Position numbers and translations under genes: made by a program. This document shows, piece by piece, positions 23,972 to 35,291 of a stretch of DNA of 64,000 bases. The DNA is from Apiospora phragmitis (taxonomy: Eukaryota > Ascomycota > Sordariomycetes > Amphisphaeriales > Apiosporaceae). Below the pieces are notes generated by a model that saw only the letters and a list, made by a program, of their open reading frames with translations, was not told the origin of the DNA and ran no database searches. Location: positions 1,178,001 through 1,242,000 of the forward strand of contig JAQQWL010000005.1 of the NCBI GenBank assembly GCA_038363925.1, read 5' to 3'. How positions within the stretch are numbered: position 1 is the stretch's first letter; every line of letters starts with the position of its first letter.

Positions 23972-26900
23972 TCACTGCACTCCGGCTGGGAATGCAGAGG
24001 CGATGTTGATTTGGCACTCTTGCAATATCCTTTTGCCGTACTTGACGAAACCTGTGGCTGTATTGTCAGCCACCAACTCAAACACGGATGGGGACAGAAG
24101 AGAGGGAAATTGCACGTACATTTCAAGTCTCGGTCCTGCACCTTCATGACCAAGTCAAACTCGACCTCGTAGTAGTCATCGCCCTGGCAGCCTTCAGGCA
24201 CACGTTTGGGTACAAGAAGTCCTTCGTGTTTCAAAAACGACATGTCAACCCGTATGTACCCGACCATCTCGCAACCTAGCTTTCACGTCAGCACAAGACA
24301 GGGATATGGGGAGCAGTAGACAACTTACCTTTATTACTTAGATGAATCTTCTTGTATAAAGACTCGGTTGCGTATTCTGAGACATAGAGCTTTTCCCAGA
24401 CCACCAATCCCGGGTCTTCGCACCGGTCCACAAAGTGTTGGCATCGAATTGGTTTCCTCGTCCAGTCTTCCGGAATAAAGTCGTCCTGTGAGATTTGTAT
24501 TTTTGTCAACTACAACCTTGTGACTGACGAGCCAATTGAAGAGTGTACGGGAAGCAGACCTTCTTGATGAACCATTCGATCGTGTCTCGCACGTACGGCT
24601 CCCCAGTGCAAGGTGCGCGCTGGGCTCGCGCGTTTGCGTCGTTGGGGCCTCGCTTCTCGTGCTTAGAGTTGTAAACATCCTTGGGCAGATGACGCAGGAT
24701 GTCATAGGAAGATCGTGCGAATCGTTGGGGTCCATGTTCCTTATTAAAGGCGCGAAGAATGGCTTCGCTGGAAACTGTGGTTGCGAAGCTGCATGTGAAT
24801 TCAGTATTCACCTTATGGGCCTGTCTTCCAAATTACTAACTCCATTTTAGGGGCTATTAGCTGTATGCCCCCGCCGTCGTACTTTTCCAATGCTCGTTTC
24901 AGGAATTCTCGAAGCGATGGGGAATCGGAGAAACCACCTATCAAGACGACCCTATATAGCAAGCCAGTCAGTGACTTCAGCTTAGGCTCGAGCATCAGTA
25001 TGTGGAAGTTGCTTACATCTGCCCGATTGCCCCTGCTTTTGCACGACTCAAGTTGCCCCACAACAAGCGCCCAGATCTCGTGGAAGTACTCTAAGAAGAT
25101 TCGCTGGATATCTGAACTATGGACAGCCTTCATTAGCATAACCATAGGAATAGATATTCGGGTACTATTAGCTTACAAAGGGATTCTCATATTGTTGTTT
25201 CCGAACATCTGTTCTTTGTCGGGTGATAAACCAATGAATGCACCTATGCCAAGGAATGTGGGAGGGTCGTCCTCATAGATGTCGAGGCTCCTTTTCAAGA
25301 AGAACTCGAATTGAGTATATGTAATCTCCTCAGCTTTACGCCGCAAAAACCTGTCGTTCTTTTTGCTGGCTACTTTATGCTTTTTGAGTCGGCCAAGGAT
25401 ATAAGTTTGGAACTTCTCATTCAAAAAGCTCGAGCCACACATTCCACCTGTACGGTATGGATTCCGGTCAATCGAATAGGACCAAGATACGTTTTGATTG
25501 AAGTGGGTGATCTCACCACTGGGTGGTGCGCCCTCTTCCTTCAGTCGGCGGGGTACGGTCCAACTGACAAGGTAATTTATCAGGTCAACGGTTCCGGCGC
25601 CTGAAGAAGTGAGCTTCGTTATTGCAATGCTCGAAAGGGGTTATCCAGAGGGGGGACTGACCGACATCAACAAAAACTAAACGCTGTCCTGTCTGGTTTT
25701 CCTCAGCACTGGCCCAATGTAGTACTCTTATCTCTGCTCACCCTAATGTTGAGCTCCTCCCGCAGAACTACTTCTGCAGCAGCTTCGGGTTCCGACACAA
25801 TGAAGAGGTCTTTGATAGAATCATGTTCCACTTGCACTCCTTCAAATCCTACGGACTTGGAGGCTTTAGCTAGGGCGTAGTGCATCTTCTGACACGCCCT
25901 CTGGGACCAGACAGTGGGAATGCACATCACAATTTCCTTATCTGTTCCAGCAAGAATGCCTTCTTCTTCAAGCATTTTCTTCACATGTGCAATGAAGGGC
26001 GTAAGGTAATCGATGATGAGATCGATCGGGCGCTTTCGCCTCCCTCTAGCAGCCAAGGTGTCCAGATCCTCATGAAGCTTCTTGCGGATGCCAGCAGTTT
26101 CAATGTTGTCCTGGAGCAGTAACTTGAACTTCCTGAACTGGATCGTCGAGACCTCTAGCCAGGTCTGGTGTACTCTGTATCCCCATCGATAGACCTCATT
26201 CCGGTTGGGAAGAAAGTCTAGACTTTCGAAAGACGATTCGGACACATCATCCCCGAATGGGTCTTGGTCCTCAGCCAAGCGAGCAAGAGCTTGTCGTGTC
26301 AATTTCACCGGACCCCCTCCTAAAGCATAGCTGAGCTCCGTGGGGACTTGGTGCAATACGGGATCCTTCCGGCTCAAGAAGGTTCCCGGGTAATCGGATA
26401 TCACTTGGACCTTGGATAAGATTGACAGGGCTTCGGTCTGACCCGGTTCAACTAGCAGCCACGATGTTGGAACAGCTAGATGTCTATATTACTCCAAAAG
26501 GGGGTGCCACGTGCCTACGCGCACGAACCCCTTTCCTGTTTCATGAAGAGGGGCATACGATGCCCCTCGCAGCTAGCAAAAGATAGACATGAACAACAGA
26601 ATATAGCAATACAGCACCACTTGAACCCCTACTTGTACGTACGTACGAAAGCCCATTTAACACATGATGCTGATGAGTATCCTGTGCCGAAATCAACAGC
26701 GATTATGAGGCGACTGCGTGTGCCGAGGCTGCAAGAGGATTGGCGAGAATACGGCCTATCCAAGGCGAAGGAGGATAGCGAGTTCGAGACTGGCGGTGTA
26801 ATAGCGAATGAAGAATCAAGAAGTGAAGGTGCGAGCCGCGAAACAGAGGACTCGGCGGCCGAAAATGGAGATCTCGGGAAGTCAGAGATCTCGGGGATGG

Positions 26901-27222
26901 AAGGTGGTGGCGGGGGTCTGGAAGGGCCAGCAATGGGGATGAAGGGCGCTCGCAAGGGCGAAGGCTTCGGGGTGACGAAAAGCCCAGAGCTAGCGTTTGA
27001 TACTATCGAAGGTGTGGCCGATCTAGCAATAGACTGTGATCTCCTCTTGGGAGGAGTGGGCTCAGCTGCTGCATCAGGAGCGGGCCTTTTGTTTGATGAC
27101 GGTGAGTCTACATCTGAGAACCGCAAAGATCCAACTGAGGCTGCATCGAAACTGGGTCGGCCACGGGAATAGAAAGAACCAGCATTAGAAGCTGGTCTAT
27201 CTGCGAAAGGGCTCCACTCCAT
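23972..27222 (-). CDS. Hsp70-like ATPase, copy 2, with N-terminal disordered extension
   Basis: ATG 27222 starts about 170 residues of Ser/Pro-rich sequence (FADRPASNAGSFYSRGRP onward). Phosphate-1 then follows as RLIIAVDFGTGYSSAS. Intron 1 carries a dispersed repeat, and exon 2 resumes near SKVQVISDYPGTF. Later landmarks are DKEIVMCIPTVWSQRA, IVSEPEAAAEVVLREE, phosphate-2 as VDVGAGTVDLINY, adenosine motif VVLIGGFSDSPSLREF, and a beta-rich end (GYIRVDMSFLKHEGLLVPK). The stop is at 23972. Multiple short introns with normal signals are visible, and I saw no certain nonsense codon, so this copy may be functional, unlike copy 1. It belongs to the fungal Hsp70-like group lacking the canonical substrate-binding tail. 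It is divergent from the decayed family A copy 2. Confidence 0.8.
26465..26660 (-). repeat. Dispersed hairpin-rich repeat, copy 1 (intronic)
   Basis: About 196 bp match the element at 42477-42680 in inverted orientation. The similarity is strongest over the stretch with CTGTTGTTCATGTCTATC, two hairpins and GTAATAT. Hairpin 1 (26548-26568) has 9-bp perfect arms and a 3-nt loop. Hairpin 2 (26501-26531) pairs GGGGT with ACCCC outside and CGTGC with GCACG inside. The element lies inside intron 1 of the Hsp70-like copy 2 gene. It encodes nothing evident. I read it as a small non-autonomous mobile element. Confidence 0.75.
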
Positions 27223-27952
27223 GCTTGAGTCAGAAAGAGTTCAGCGTGGGGTGTGTGAATCCAGAGGAACAGGTTCGAGATAGAGGTAGGTAGAGTAGGC
27301 CTGAGAATTTGGCTTTCATGTGATCTGGAGCACTCGATTCTGGGATCACTGGTGGCTACGGGACAACAGATAGCGATGGGATATCGGTGAAAAAGCTGTC
27401 GAAAAAAACAGCTGGCGGTATTGATAGGTGATAGCTTTTGTAACTACCCCCAAGACGTATATCCAAGAGTAGATGGAGCAATGAAGTTGCATGTCGCAGT
27501 GGGAGGGAAATACAAACGGAAAGACTGTCCATCCTTCCGCTTTCCTGGCCTTACCCTGGAGCTGATAAAGCATTGTCAAAATTTTCACTCCCCTGAAGCC
27601 GTGGCTGCACGGAAAACAATAGGCACAGGTTTTTTTTCTCAAGCGAGCCACCGATGCACAGGGAATCAGTGGTGCCTTTGTTCTAGGTACTGGCTACGGC
27701 AATCAATTAGAAAGCAAACATTGGAGAAGTCATCAATTGGGCAGTTACACTTGAGACCCACGAAATGCAGCTAGCCCTCTCCAGCCGCTTCATCTTATGT
27801 TGCAGTAGATGCATGTTCCCCTGGCCAGATTGTGAGCAATCATTCACAAACAGCAGCGGCAGTTCGAACGTGAAAAGCCTTCAACCGGGCAAAAGGGGAG
27901 AGAAAATCAAGTTTCCGATTGCTACCAATTAAAAATCCTTCGCAATCAATAA
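27223..27952. promoter_or_regulatory. Divergent intergenic region, Hsp70-like 2 / family A 2
   Basis: This lies in the position equivalent to the 629-bp region of the first pair. By eye I saw no long shared block with it. No gene is visible. Confidence 0.4.
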
Positions 27953-29043
27953 AAAACATCCAAAATAACGAAGCGGAAGCGGCAAAGCACCCAGGAAGAC
28001 GACGAGGATTCCAGGTCAGAAATTACCTCTGTCATTCAAACGTGCAAGCGGGACTCGAGCCCGGTACAAGCCCATGTACTGGCTTGGCTTGATCACTGTC
28101 TGGAAATCGGGGTGTCCTTCAAGCAGACAGCACCAAAATACATGAAGAACAACACCATTGGGAAGTTCACATGGGCCCAACTCGACCAGAGATTGAGGGT
28201 GATTGCAAAGTCGCACAATGGCCATCCCCCATATACACCAACTCTCCTTCGGCAGGGAACGAGAGGCTTGCAGAACTTCGATGGCACACAACTACAAGTC
28301 CAGGTCACTGCCATCAGGTCATGTTTACCCTCACAATCGCCCGAAATCATTGGCCAGATTGGGAATAAACCCGGAATCAAGATTTTCCTGTCTTCGACTT
28401 CTATGACTTCACAGCGCACGCTCGGGACTTCAAGCCAAATAGATGATCAAGTCACAGCGCCATCACCAAGCTCCTCTCCAGCTGTGATCTGCCTGGACAG
28501 TGAGTCGCTGCCACCATCACCATAACCATCGCCGTCTGAGCCTCCAAGTCATATACATGTATGTAATGATCAACATATTGACAGTTATTGATGATGGCTA
28601 ATAGCAATACGGAAGAATGACGAAAACCCTTACAGATACTGCATCCACCACGCGCTCTATGTTCCAGAAGATCTTTGCCAGTGCTCTGCGCCTCAAGACG
28701 CTACTGCTGCAAACAGGACAGAAGTACTGAGCCGACTTCGTCCCGACAGGCGCGCGCTTCAGCCGGGACACCATGAGCCTGGTTGGGTTCGAGAGTATGG
28801 AGCTGTGGCAGCAGATCCGCCAAGGATTTGGGGGGTAGAGCGCCTGAGGACGAACCGTCCTCGCCGCGCGCCGTGAAGTTATGTGTCTTCCCGGCCATCT
28901 TTGCGTATCCCCTGGAGACGCAATGGGCTTCGAAGTCCGATACGTCGGCATTTACCGTGAACTATTGCAACTTCATCAGAGTGGCCGTTCCGGAGGAAGA
29001 TCCGAGGTTGGTGAGCAAGGCGGTAGTGTCGGTGTTCGAGTAG
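27953..29043 (+). pseudogene. Family A protein 2, decayed
   Basis: The plus frame open from 27953 reads VQAHVLAWLDHCLEIGVSF and then GKFTWAQLDQRLRVIA, parallel to the N-terminal block of family A gene 1. It shares AWLDHC and the aromatic/Leu spacing. It then has a SUMO-interacting-like VICLDSE and stops at 28525. Downstream, 28620-28830 gives FASALRLKTLLLQTGQKY, a TGA, and ADFVPTGARFSRDTMSL. After that, 28860-29043 gives KLCVFPAIFAYPLETQW and NYCNFIRVAVPEEDPRLV, matching the order of the C-terminal block. No in-frame ATG precedes the first block, the middle of the protein is largely missing, and internal stops are present. It is therefore a truncated, inactive paralogue that kept the divergent placement beside an Hsp70-like gene. 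Confidence 0.65.
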
Positions 29044-29460
29044 GGTATAGGGGCTCGGGGCAAGAGACAGTGTGAGTCAGCGGTCACAGTTCAGCTCCAA
29101 TGTTTTGGGGCCCGAGGCCCGGGGGGAGCATAAGACGACACGCCACGGTATGTAAGTAAGCATTGATTTAGAAATGATGGAAAAGGCTGCATCTTGGCTG
29201 ATTCAACTGTGTAACCACGCCGTAGTAAATGTTTCCGGTGGTTCCGGCATGATAGACTGCTGACTAGGCAAGTCTTAGACACGTATTTCCCGTATTACCC
29301 GCAATGGTCTCTCCTCATGTTAAAAGCCCTTTTCAATTTCAACTCCTTGTGCGTCTCTACACACATTCAATTTCAACGCATACTGAGTCCAGGGAAAGGA
29401 AATTATATATTTTTCTCCCCTAAGGATCAAGCTCCGTGCTTTCACTGGATGCTCATCGGT
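29044..29460. other. Intergenic, nothing recognised
   Basis: This is the short region between the decayed family A copy and the HET remnant. The bases before 29461 should have held the HET promoter. Confidence 0.5.
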
Positions 29461-31335
29461 ATGGCACAACAAGAAGTGGACCAAGCTAGCCCTTCTCCTC
29501 TTCTAAGCCTCAATAACATTTTGCATGAGCCTGATCATCAGGTTCCTGTGTGCTGTATATGTTCGGAGACAATAGGCGACGAGACACTCGTCCGGACAGT
29601 TCGTCTCCAGGCGCAAGACTTGTGCAAGACTTGATTCATGATGCAGACGAACCTTCACGGATTTTCAATTTCCCCAGTGGCAACATACTGGCGTTTGATA
29701 GACACATGAATTGCCTCAAGGCCAAGAACGTCCAGTACGTGACCATATCCCACGTCTGGGATGCAGAGATTGGGGATGTTCAGAGTAGCAAAACAACGAG
29801 GGATGGCATTGTCGAACGCATTTTCGAATCAGCCCACGGCATCTTCCAAGGCCTCGAAGACAGCGGACACGGGGGCGCCGGGATATGGTATGACTATCTC
29901 AGTGTTCCGTAGTGGAAAACAGAGCTAAAAAGCAAGATCCTCAATGCCATCCCTGATTTCTATCGATCCTCATCCTTTACTTTGGTCCTCCTTCTGGATG
30001 TGGACAAGGAAGTCATCGCCAACTTATACTCTGGTCAAGCTGGGCAGCATCGCATCGATAGTTGCATGGCGATCTGCAATGCTAAGTACTTCAAACGAGT
30101 CTGGACGACAATGGAGTACGTAAGAAGTTCGGACTTAAGAGTCATGCTGAAAGGATACCAAATCGCCACCGAAGGCGAGCATCACGTATTCCTGCCCAAA
30201 ATACATTCTGTCTGGAAGCAAGAAGTCCACCTGCAAGGCGGCAATGTGTGGCAGGTCGAGCAGAAAGCGGGCATGGGGAAGAGAATCGTCCCCTGGCAAG
30301 TAGGGGAACTCGTGGAGATCAGGGCACGTGTGCTGGTGAATGTCGGTCTAGCTTTCGCCACACTGAGGTCTCGAGGCTGTCGATCGAGCGAGGACTTTCT
30401 CTATGCCCTTCGAGGTATAATCAAGACCAGGGAACCCGAGAAGATCGACGGGGACCCTGAGAAGGCGTTAGTACAGATCGCTGAGGCGTGTCTTAAAGAG
30501 GGTGATTATAGCCCATTAATGGTGACCCCCCAGATTCCCACATACGATTACCGACAGAACCCGTCGGAGTTTGGATATAACGATGTCTACTCCTTCGGAC
30601 TTGGCGTGGATACCGATAGCTCATGTCCAGCCTTTCATAAAGACTCCATTTTCCATCGTGGAGTCTCTATCTTAAGCTTGGAGAAGATAGGGACAATCGA
30701 CTTCGCTCGCTTGAGGACGTATGAGAGGGGGTTTCCGGCCTCCCCGTATTTGAGTGCTACACGCACTGGGTCCTCCATCATTCGGGCCCGGACGTCGACG
30801 AGTTCGTGCGAGCCATAGGGGCGAGATTCTACAACCTGTCCAATAGAGAAGTCGAAGCAATTCTATCAACCCGAGCTGCAGTGACATCATCAAAGAGGAA
30901 CTCCAGGCCCGCTATGACAACTTAACCTTTGGAATGTCACGATACCGGACACTAGGCGCCTAGTTGAGGCCTTGGGGCTACTAATAAGTCCCAGCCAGAC
31001 GAACAAACTGTTATGGGCCTCTCACAAAGTCATGGTGGTACGATACATTTTCGTGAATACGAAGGTCTATCGCGGCTGCGTGCCCAGTGTCTCAGAAGAA
31101 ATTCACGTACTGGGTGGCCATGTTTAAGCGACCGACTGAGATGCTCGGGGCTGTCGCTTATCGTCTACCAGGCTTGAGGTACACCCATACACGAGCCGAC
31201 GGCGCAGGTATTATACTTCAAGATCGCAAGGTCATTGGCCGGTTGATATACGCTTCCCCAGCCTGCCCATGCTGCCAGCAAAGGGAGATAGTCGAGGTAA
31301 CTATTGATAACTTACCCTTATTCCGCAGCGATTAA
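29461..31335 (+). pseudogene. HET-domain (heterokaryon incompatibility) gene, inactivated
   Basis: From ATG 29461 the text reads VPVCCICSETIGDETLVRTV, changes frame near 29615, and continues with the HET signature VQYVTISHVWDAEIGDVQ and IWYDYLSVP. The next codon is TAG (29910-29912) where the family has CAG of SVPQW. The same frame resumes with LNAIPDFYRSSSFTLVLLL and FKRVWTTMEYVRSS. Near 30725 the frame shifts again to LPVFECYTHWVLHHSGPDV, then once more to CSDIIKEELQARYDNL. The end block GIILQDRKVIGRLIYASPAC, closing at 31335, matches the C-terminus of large fungal HET proteins. There are at least three frameshifts and one nonsense codon. An intact protein would trigger incompatibility-type cell death; this one cannot be made. 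Confidence 0.8.
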
Positions 31336-32144
31336 GTCGTGGAATTTCCCGTGTGTAGCAGGGAACACTTCCAAGATATATTGTCCGCAAATGAAGGCTA
31401 TTCACACGGTGAATGGTAGAACAACTCGCGGGGGGTGTCGGAGAGGATATCTGCAAGACACATTCAAAGGCTTGGTGCACCGTTTAGAGGAGCTCTAACA
31501 TTGAATTAATAGATTCCGATAGCTCGGAGCTGCTGCTTTTATCAATGCCTGCTGATGTGAGATATAATATCGCGATTAGAATGGGCAGTGAGAAACCCAC
31601 AGCAAGTGTCTACCCATGCGAACGCGAGTCCATCTTGCCTGGCCTGGTCGCACCATCGCTTTATCTTGACATAGCCGCTTTTCTCCTGGGGAGGAGACCC
31701 TCGCATCTCCTCGAAGGTCACCTCTTGGCCCTCAATCCATCTGTGAGAAAGTATCGCATACTCGGGGATGTTCTGGCCCGAACTCCTGCAGTTGTAAGGT
31801 TGACGTGTTGATGAGCCTCATCTCATATTGGTGGATCGGGCGTTGCGACATGAAGCTGACGGTTACAAGTGGAACCCAGTCTGGTCCTTACCTATGTATG
31901 CAGTTGAGTTGGTGTCGGTGGGCTGCTGGTACGTGCGCCTGGCGCCTGCTTGCTTTCCCCAGAACCAGGTCCTTTGCTTCAGGCCGGCATCGGCCCAAAC
32001 TTTAGCGAAAGCGCGCAAAATGGCCAATCAGAGTAGCGGCAATAGCAAGCCTGAAATTTCCTTTGCCAGGCGACATCGTGATAAACCATAACGTTTTGTC
32101 ACCTGTACCGCTGTTCCCGATTTCCGGCAGAGCCAATTGGGAAG
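31336..32144. other. Intergenic with a protein-like but unassigned frame
   Basis: Bases 31545-31811 and 31828-31960 contain frames that look somewhat protein-like (LVAPSLYLDIAAFLLG; WNPVWSLPMYAVELVSVG), separated by a stop. They may be the remains of another gene. I cannot name a family or define exons. Confidence 0.3.
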
Positions 32145-34601
32145 ATGAGGGCTGTCGAGCTTGCGTGCCGCCGTGGCACGGCTTTCAATGTACGTTTGGC
32201 GCGCAAACAAACTTTCCGTCCTGTCGGCACCTACTGACTGATCGCACGAGCAGCGCCTAGCCACGAGAACCCGAATTGCGGGCACCCGATCCTTCGCAAC
32301 GCCGTCTTTCGACAGCACGAACCCCCGCATACCACCCTACTCCAAGCTCCTCAAGAACTATGAGAAGGTCCGCGAGGTCTTGGGCGGGGCACCGCCCTGA
32401 CCCTGGCCGAAAAGATCCTGTACTCGCACCTAGAGCAACGTCGAGGAGTCTCTGACGATCAACACCAATGGCGGGCGCAACATTCGCGGCAGCGCGAACC
32501 TCAAGCTCAAGCCCGACCGAGTCGCTATGCAGGATGCCTCCGCCCAGATGGCCCTGCTCCAATTCATGACCTGCAACCTCCCTTCGACCGCGATCCCCGC
32601 GAGCATACACTGCGACCACTTGATTGTTGGCGAGCGCGGTGCCAAGGAAGATCTCGAGTCTGGTATTCAGATGAACCAGGAGGTTTTTGACTTCCTCGAG
32701 TCTGCAGCCAAGAAATATGGTATCGAGTTCTGGCCCCCGGGAGCCGGCATTATCCACCAGAGCGTCCTGGAGAACTACGGTGCGCCCGGCCTGATGATGC
32801 TTGGCACTGACAGCCACACGCCAAACTGTGGAGGTCTTTCAACAATTGCAATCGGTGTTGGTGGTGCTGATGCGGTGGAGGCGCTCGTCGGTGCACCATG
32901 GGAACTGAAGGCTCCTCGCGTTCTCGGCGTTGAGCTGAAGGGTCAACTCAGCGGCTGGGCATCGCCCAAGGATATCATCCTGAATCTGGCTGGACAGCTT
33001 ACTGTCCGTGGTGGTACAGGCTTCATCGTTGAGTACTTCGGGCCAGGCGTTGAGAGTCTTAGCTGCACTGGTATGGCGACCGTCTGCAACATGGGTGCCG
33101 AGGTTGGCGCTACCACGTCGATCTTCCCCTTCAGCCCTGCGCATTTGAGATACCTGGAAGCGACGCACCGTCACGATGTCGCCGCGGAAGCCAAGAAGTT
33201 CTCGGATATTGTCAATTGAGAGCTGACGACGGCGCAAAATATGACGAGGTGATCACCATCGATCTGTCATCTCTCGAGCCTCACATCAACGGTCCTTTCA
33301 CTCCCGATCTGTCAACCCCCCTGTCGCAATTCAAGGAAACAGTGCAGGAGCAGAAGTGGCCTGAGAAGCTGTCTGCTGGACTCATTGGCAGCTGCACAAA
33401 CAGCTCTTACGAGGATATGACCCGTGTAGAGAGTATGGTGCGGGAAGCCCTGGAAGCAGGGCTGAAGCCATCGTCGGATTTCTACATTACGCCGGGCAGC
33501 GACCAAATTCGTGAGACATTAGCTCGTGATGGTCCCCTCGAGACTTTCAAGGAGGCAGGAGGTACTGTTCTGTCCAATGCATGCGGCCCTTGCATTGGTC
33601 AATGGAAGCGCCAGGATGGTGTCGAGAAGGGCACGCCGAATGCTATTCTTACCTCCTACAACCGAAATTTCCGTGGCCGAAATGACGGAAACCCCGATAC
33701 GATGAACTTCTTGGCGTCACCGGAGATCGTCACGGCCATGTCATTCGCTGGCTCCACCACATTCAACCCTGTTACCGACAGTATCTCCACCCCGTCCGGC
33801 AAGGAATTCCGTTTCTCGCCTCCCTCCGGCTCAGAGATCCCCACCAAACCGTTCGAGTCTGCGCGCCCTGAGTTCCAGGCTGTTATCCAGCCTCCTAACG
33901 TGTCGGTCAACATTGCAATTTCGCCTAGCTCGGAGCGCCTCGCGCTACTTGAGCCTTTTGAGCCATTCCCCAACTCGGACCTGTCTGGTCTTCGCGTCCT
34001 AGTCAAGATTACCGGCAAGTGCACGACGGACACCATCTCTGCCGCTGGCCCTTGGCTCAAGTACAAGGGTCACCTGCCCAACATCAGCACCAACACTCTC
34101 AACACCGCCACCAACGCCGAGACCGATGAAGTCAATGCTGCCTATGACCTTGATGGCTCCAAGCATACCATCCCAGAGCTTGGACAGCGTTGGAAGGAGG
34201 CCCAGCAACCATGGCTCGTCGTTGCCGAGCACAACTACGGAGAAGGATCCGCTCGTGAACATGCGGCTCTGCAGCCGCGCTACCTCGGCGCGCGCATCGT
34301 TCTCTGCAAGTCGTTCGCCCGTATCCACGAGACCAACCTCAAGAAGCAGGGTGTCGTGCCCCTGACGTTTGCCAACGAGGCCGACTATGACAAGATCGGT
34401 GCCAGTGATGAAGTTGCCACTGAGGGCTTGTATGATATGCTGCGCAACGGTGGTAAGGGCGAGGTGAGCCTCCAGGTCAAGAAGCACAAGTCAGGCGAGG
34501 AGGTCGTCATCAAGACGAAGCATGCAATCAGCGAGGACCAGGCCGGGTTCATTCTGGCTGGTAGCGCTCTGAACTTGCTGAGTAAAGGTGCTTCTGTATA
34601 A
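32145..34601 (+). pseudogene. Aconitate hydratase, mitochondrial ACO2-like, three one-base frameshifts
   Basis: Exon 1 (32145-32189) joins exon 2 at 32254 to give a mitochondrial-type presequence (MRAVELACRRGTAFN then RLATRTRIAG). The body shows the aconitase signatures [38 protein letters not shown], the [4Fe-4S] cysteines in GLIGSCTNSSYED and NACGPCIGQW, and the C-terminal swivel with NYGEGSAREHAALQP. It catalyses citrate to isocitrate, or in ACO2-type enzymes homoaconitate in lysine synthesis. One base is missing near 32396 (a C-run), one is extra near 32435, and one is missing near 33212. Everything else, including codons and splice sites, looks well kept. It is either a recent pseudogene of a second aconitase locus or an intact gene with assembly errors. 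The mRNA as written encodes no complete enzyme. Confidence 0.85.
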
Positions 34602-34884
34602 GTTTTTTGTCACAAAAGAGTAAAAAATGCGGATCAATCTGTTAGTTGGGATCCCTTGTATATACCAATAGTTATCACGGGCTATTCTGCACAAAGTATA
34701 GGGGAAATCAAAAAGTAGAATCATGTACAAAGAATTTCAGGTTTATTTTTATGCAAAATGGCGATCCTGATCCGTTTCTAAAAAGGATGATCTGCCTCCA
34801 ACGCCTCTATCCCTTCCTCCCTAAAGTGTATATACAAAGAAGCATGGCCATGATATCGTGTCGTGAAAGTGGTTGGTAGACGGT

Positions 34885-35195
34885 CTATGAAGACACGGTG
34901 TCTACCACCTTGGCCGCGGCGAGCGGCCAGCCTAGAACGAGTGCAAGACCGGGGACGTAGCTATAAAGAGGAATAGTCTTGGTCAGTACAGGGGCTTATG
35001 GATAATGGATGAGTAGGTATAAGGCGCGGTGACTGGGGATACATACACAATACCCGTACGTCGTGCCTGCTGGAAAAGGCGACCATAGTCAGCCGGAGCG
35101 GACTTGCTGCTGCTGAAAGCCCGGCGAGCGGCAGTTTGGGTGGAAGCGAAGCGGGCAGCGGCCCGGGTGGCTTGACGGAAGATTTGGGAGTTCAT
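34885..35195 (-). CDS. Small mitochondrial single-membrane-segment protein
   Basis: Two exons (35195-35047 and 34960-34885) with a GTATGT donor and TTTATAG acceptor give 74 residues. The N-terminus is a classic mitochondrial targeting sequence, rich in Arg, Ala and Ser without acids (MNSQIFRQATRAAARF then TQTAARRAFSSS). After FQQARRTGIVY comes one membrane segment, VPGLALVLGWPLAAAKVV. The splice was chosen because GTC then joins IVY to VPGLAL in frame. Reading through the intron would end in an unrelated tail. I cannot name the complex; small inner-membrane subunits of this build are common in respiratory and ATP synthase assemblies. The leader has GT and GA dinucleotide runs at 35255-35290. 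It looks intact. Confidence 0.75.
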
Positions 35196-35254
35196 CTTGG
35201 ATATGAGTTTGGTGGTTTGGGTGTTTGTGTGGTTGGATGAGTGACTCAAGGTCG

Positions 35255-35255
35255 T

Positions 35256-35290
<35 letters not shown>
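35255..35290. repeat. Dinucleotide runs (GT then GA) in a 5' leader
   Basis: A GT run passes directly into a GA run on the plus strand. On the coding strand of the small mitochondrial gene this is a TC-then-AC tract, about 60-95 bases before its ATG. Confidence 0.85.

Positions 35291-35291
<1 letters not shown>

Noticed and set aside
26465..26660. Self-cleaving ribozyme in the dispersed repeat
   Set aside because: The hairpins tempted this reading, but I found no hammerhead core (CUGAUGA with GAAA), no HDV-type double pseudoknot and no twister consensus by eye.
31545..31960. Separate gene between the HET remnant and the aconitase
   Set aside because: Some text is protein-like, but a stop divides it and no family or exon model could be supported.
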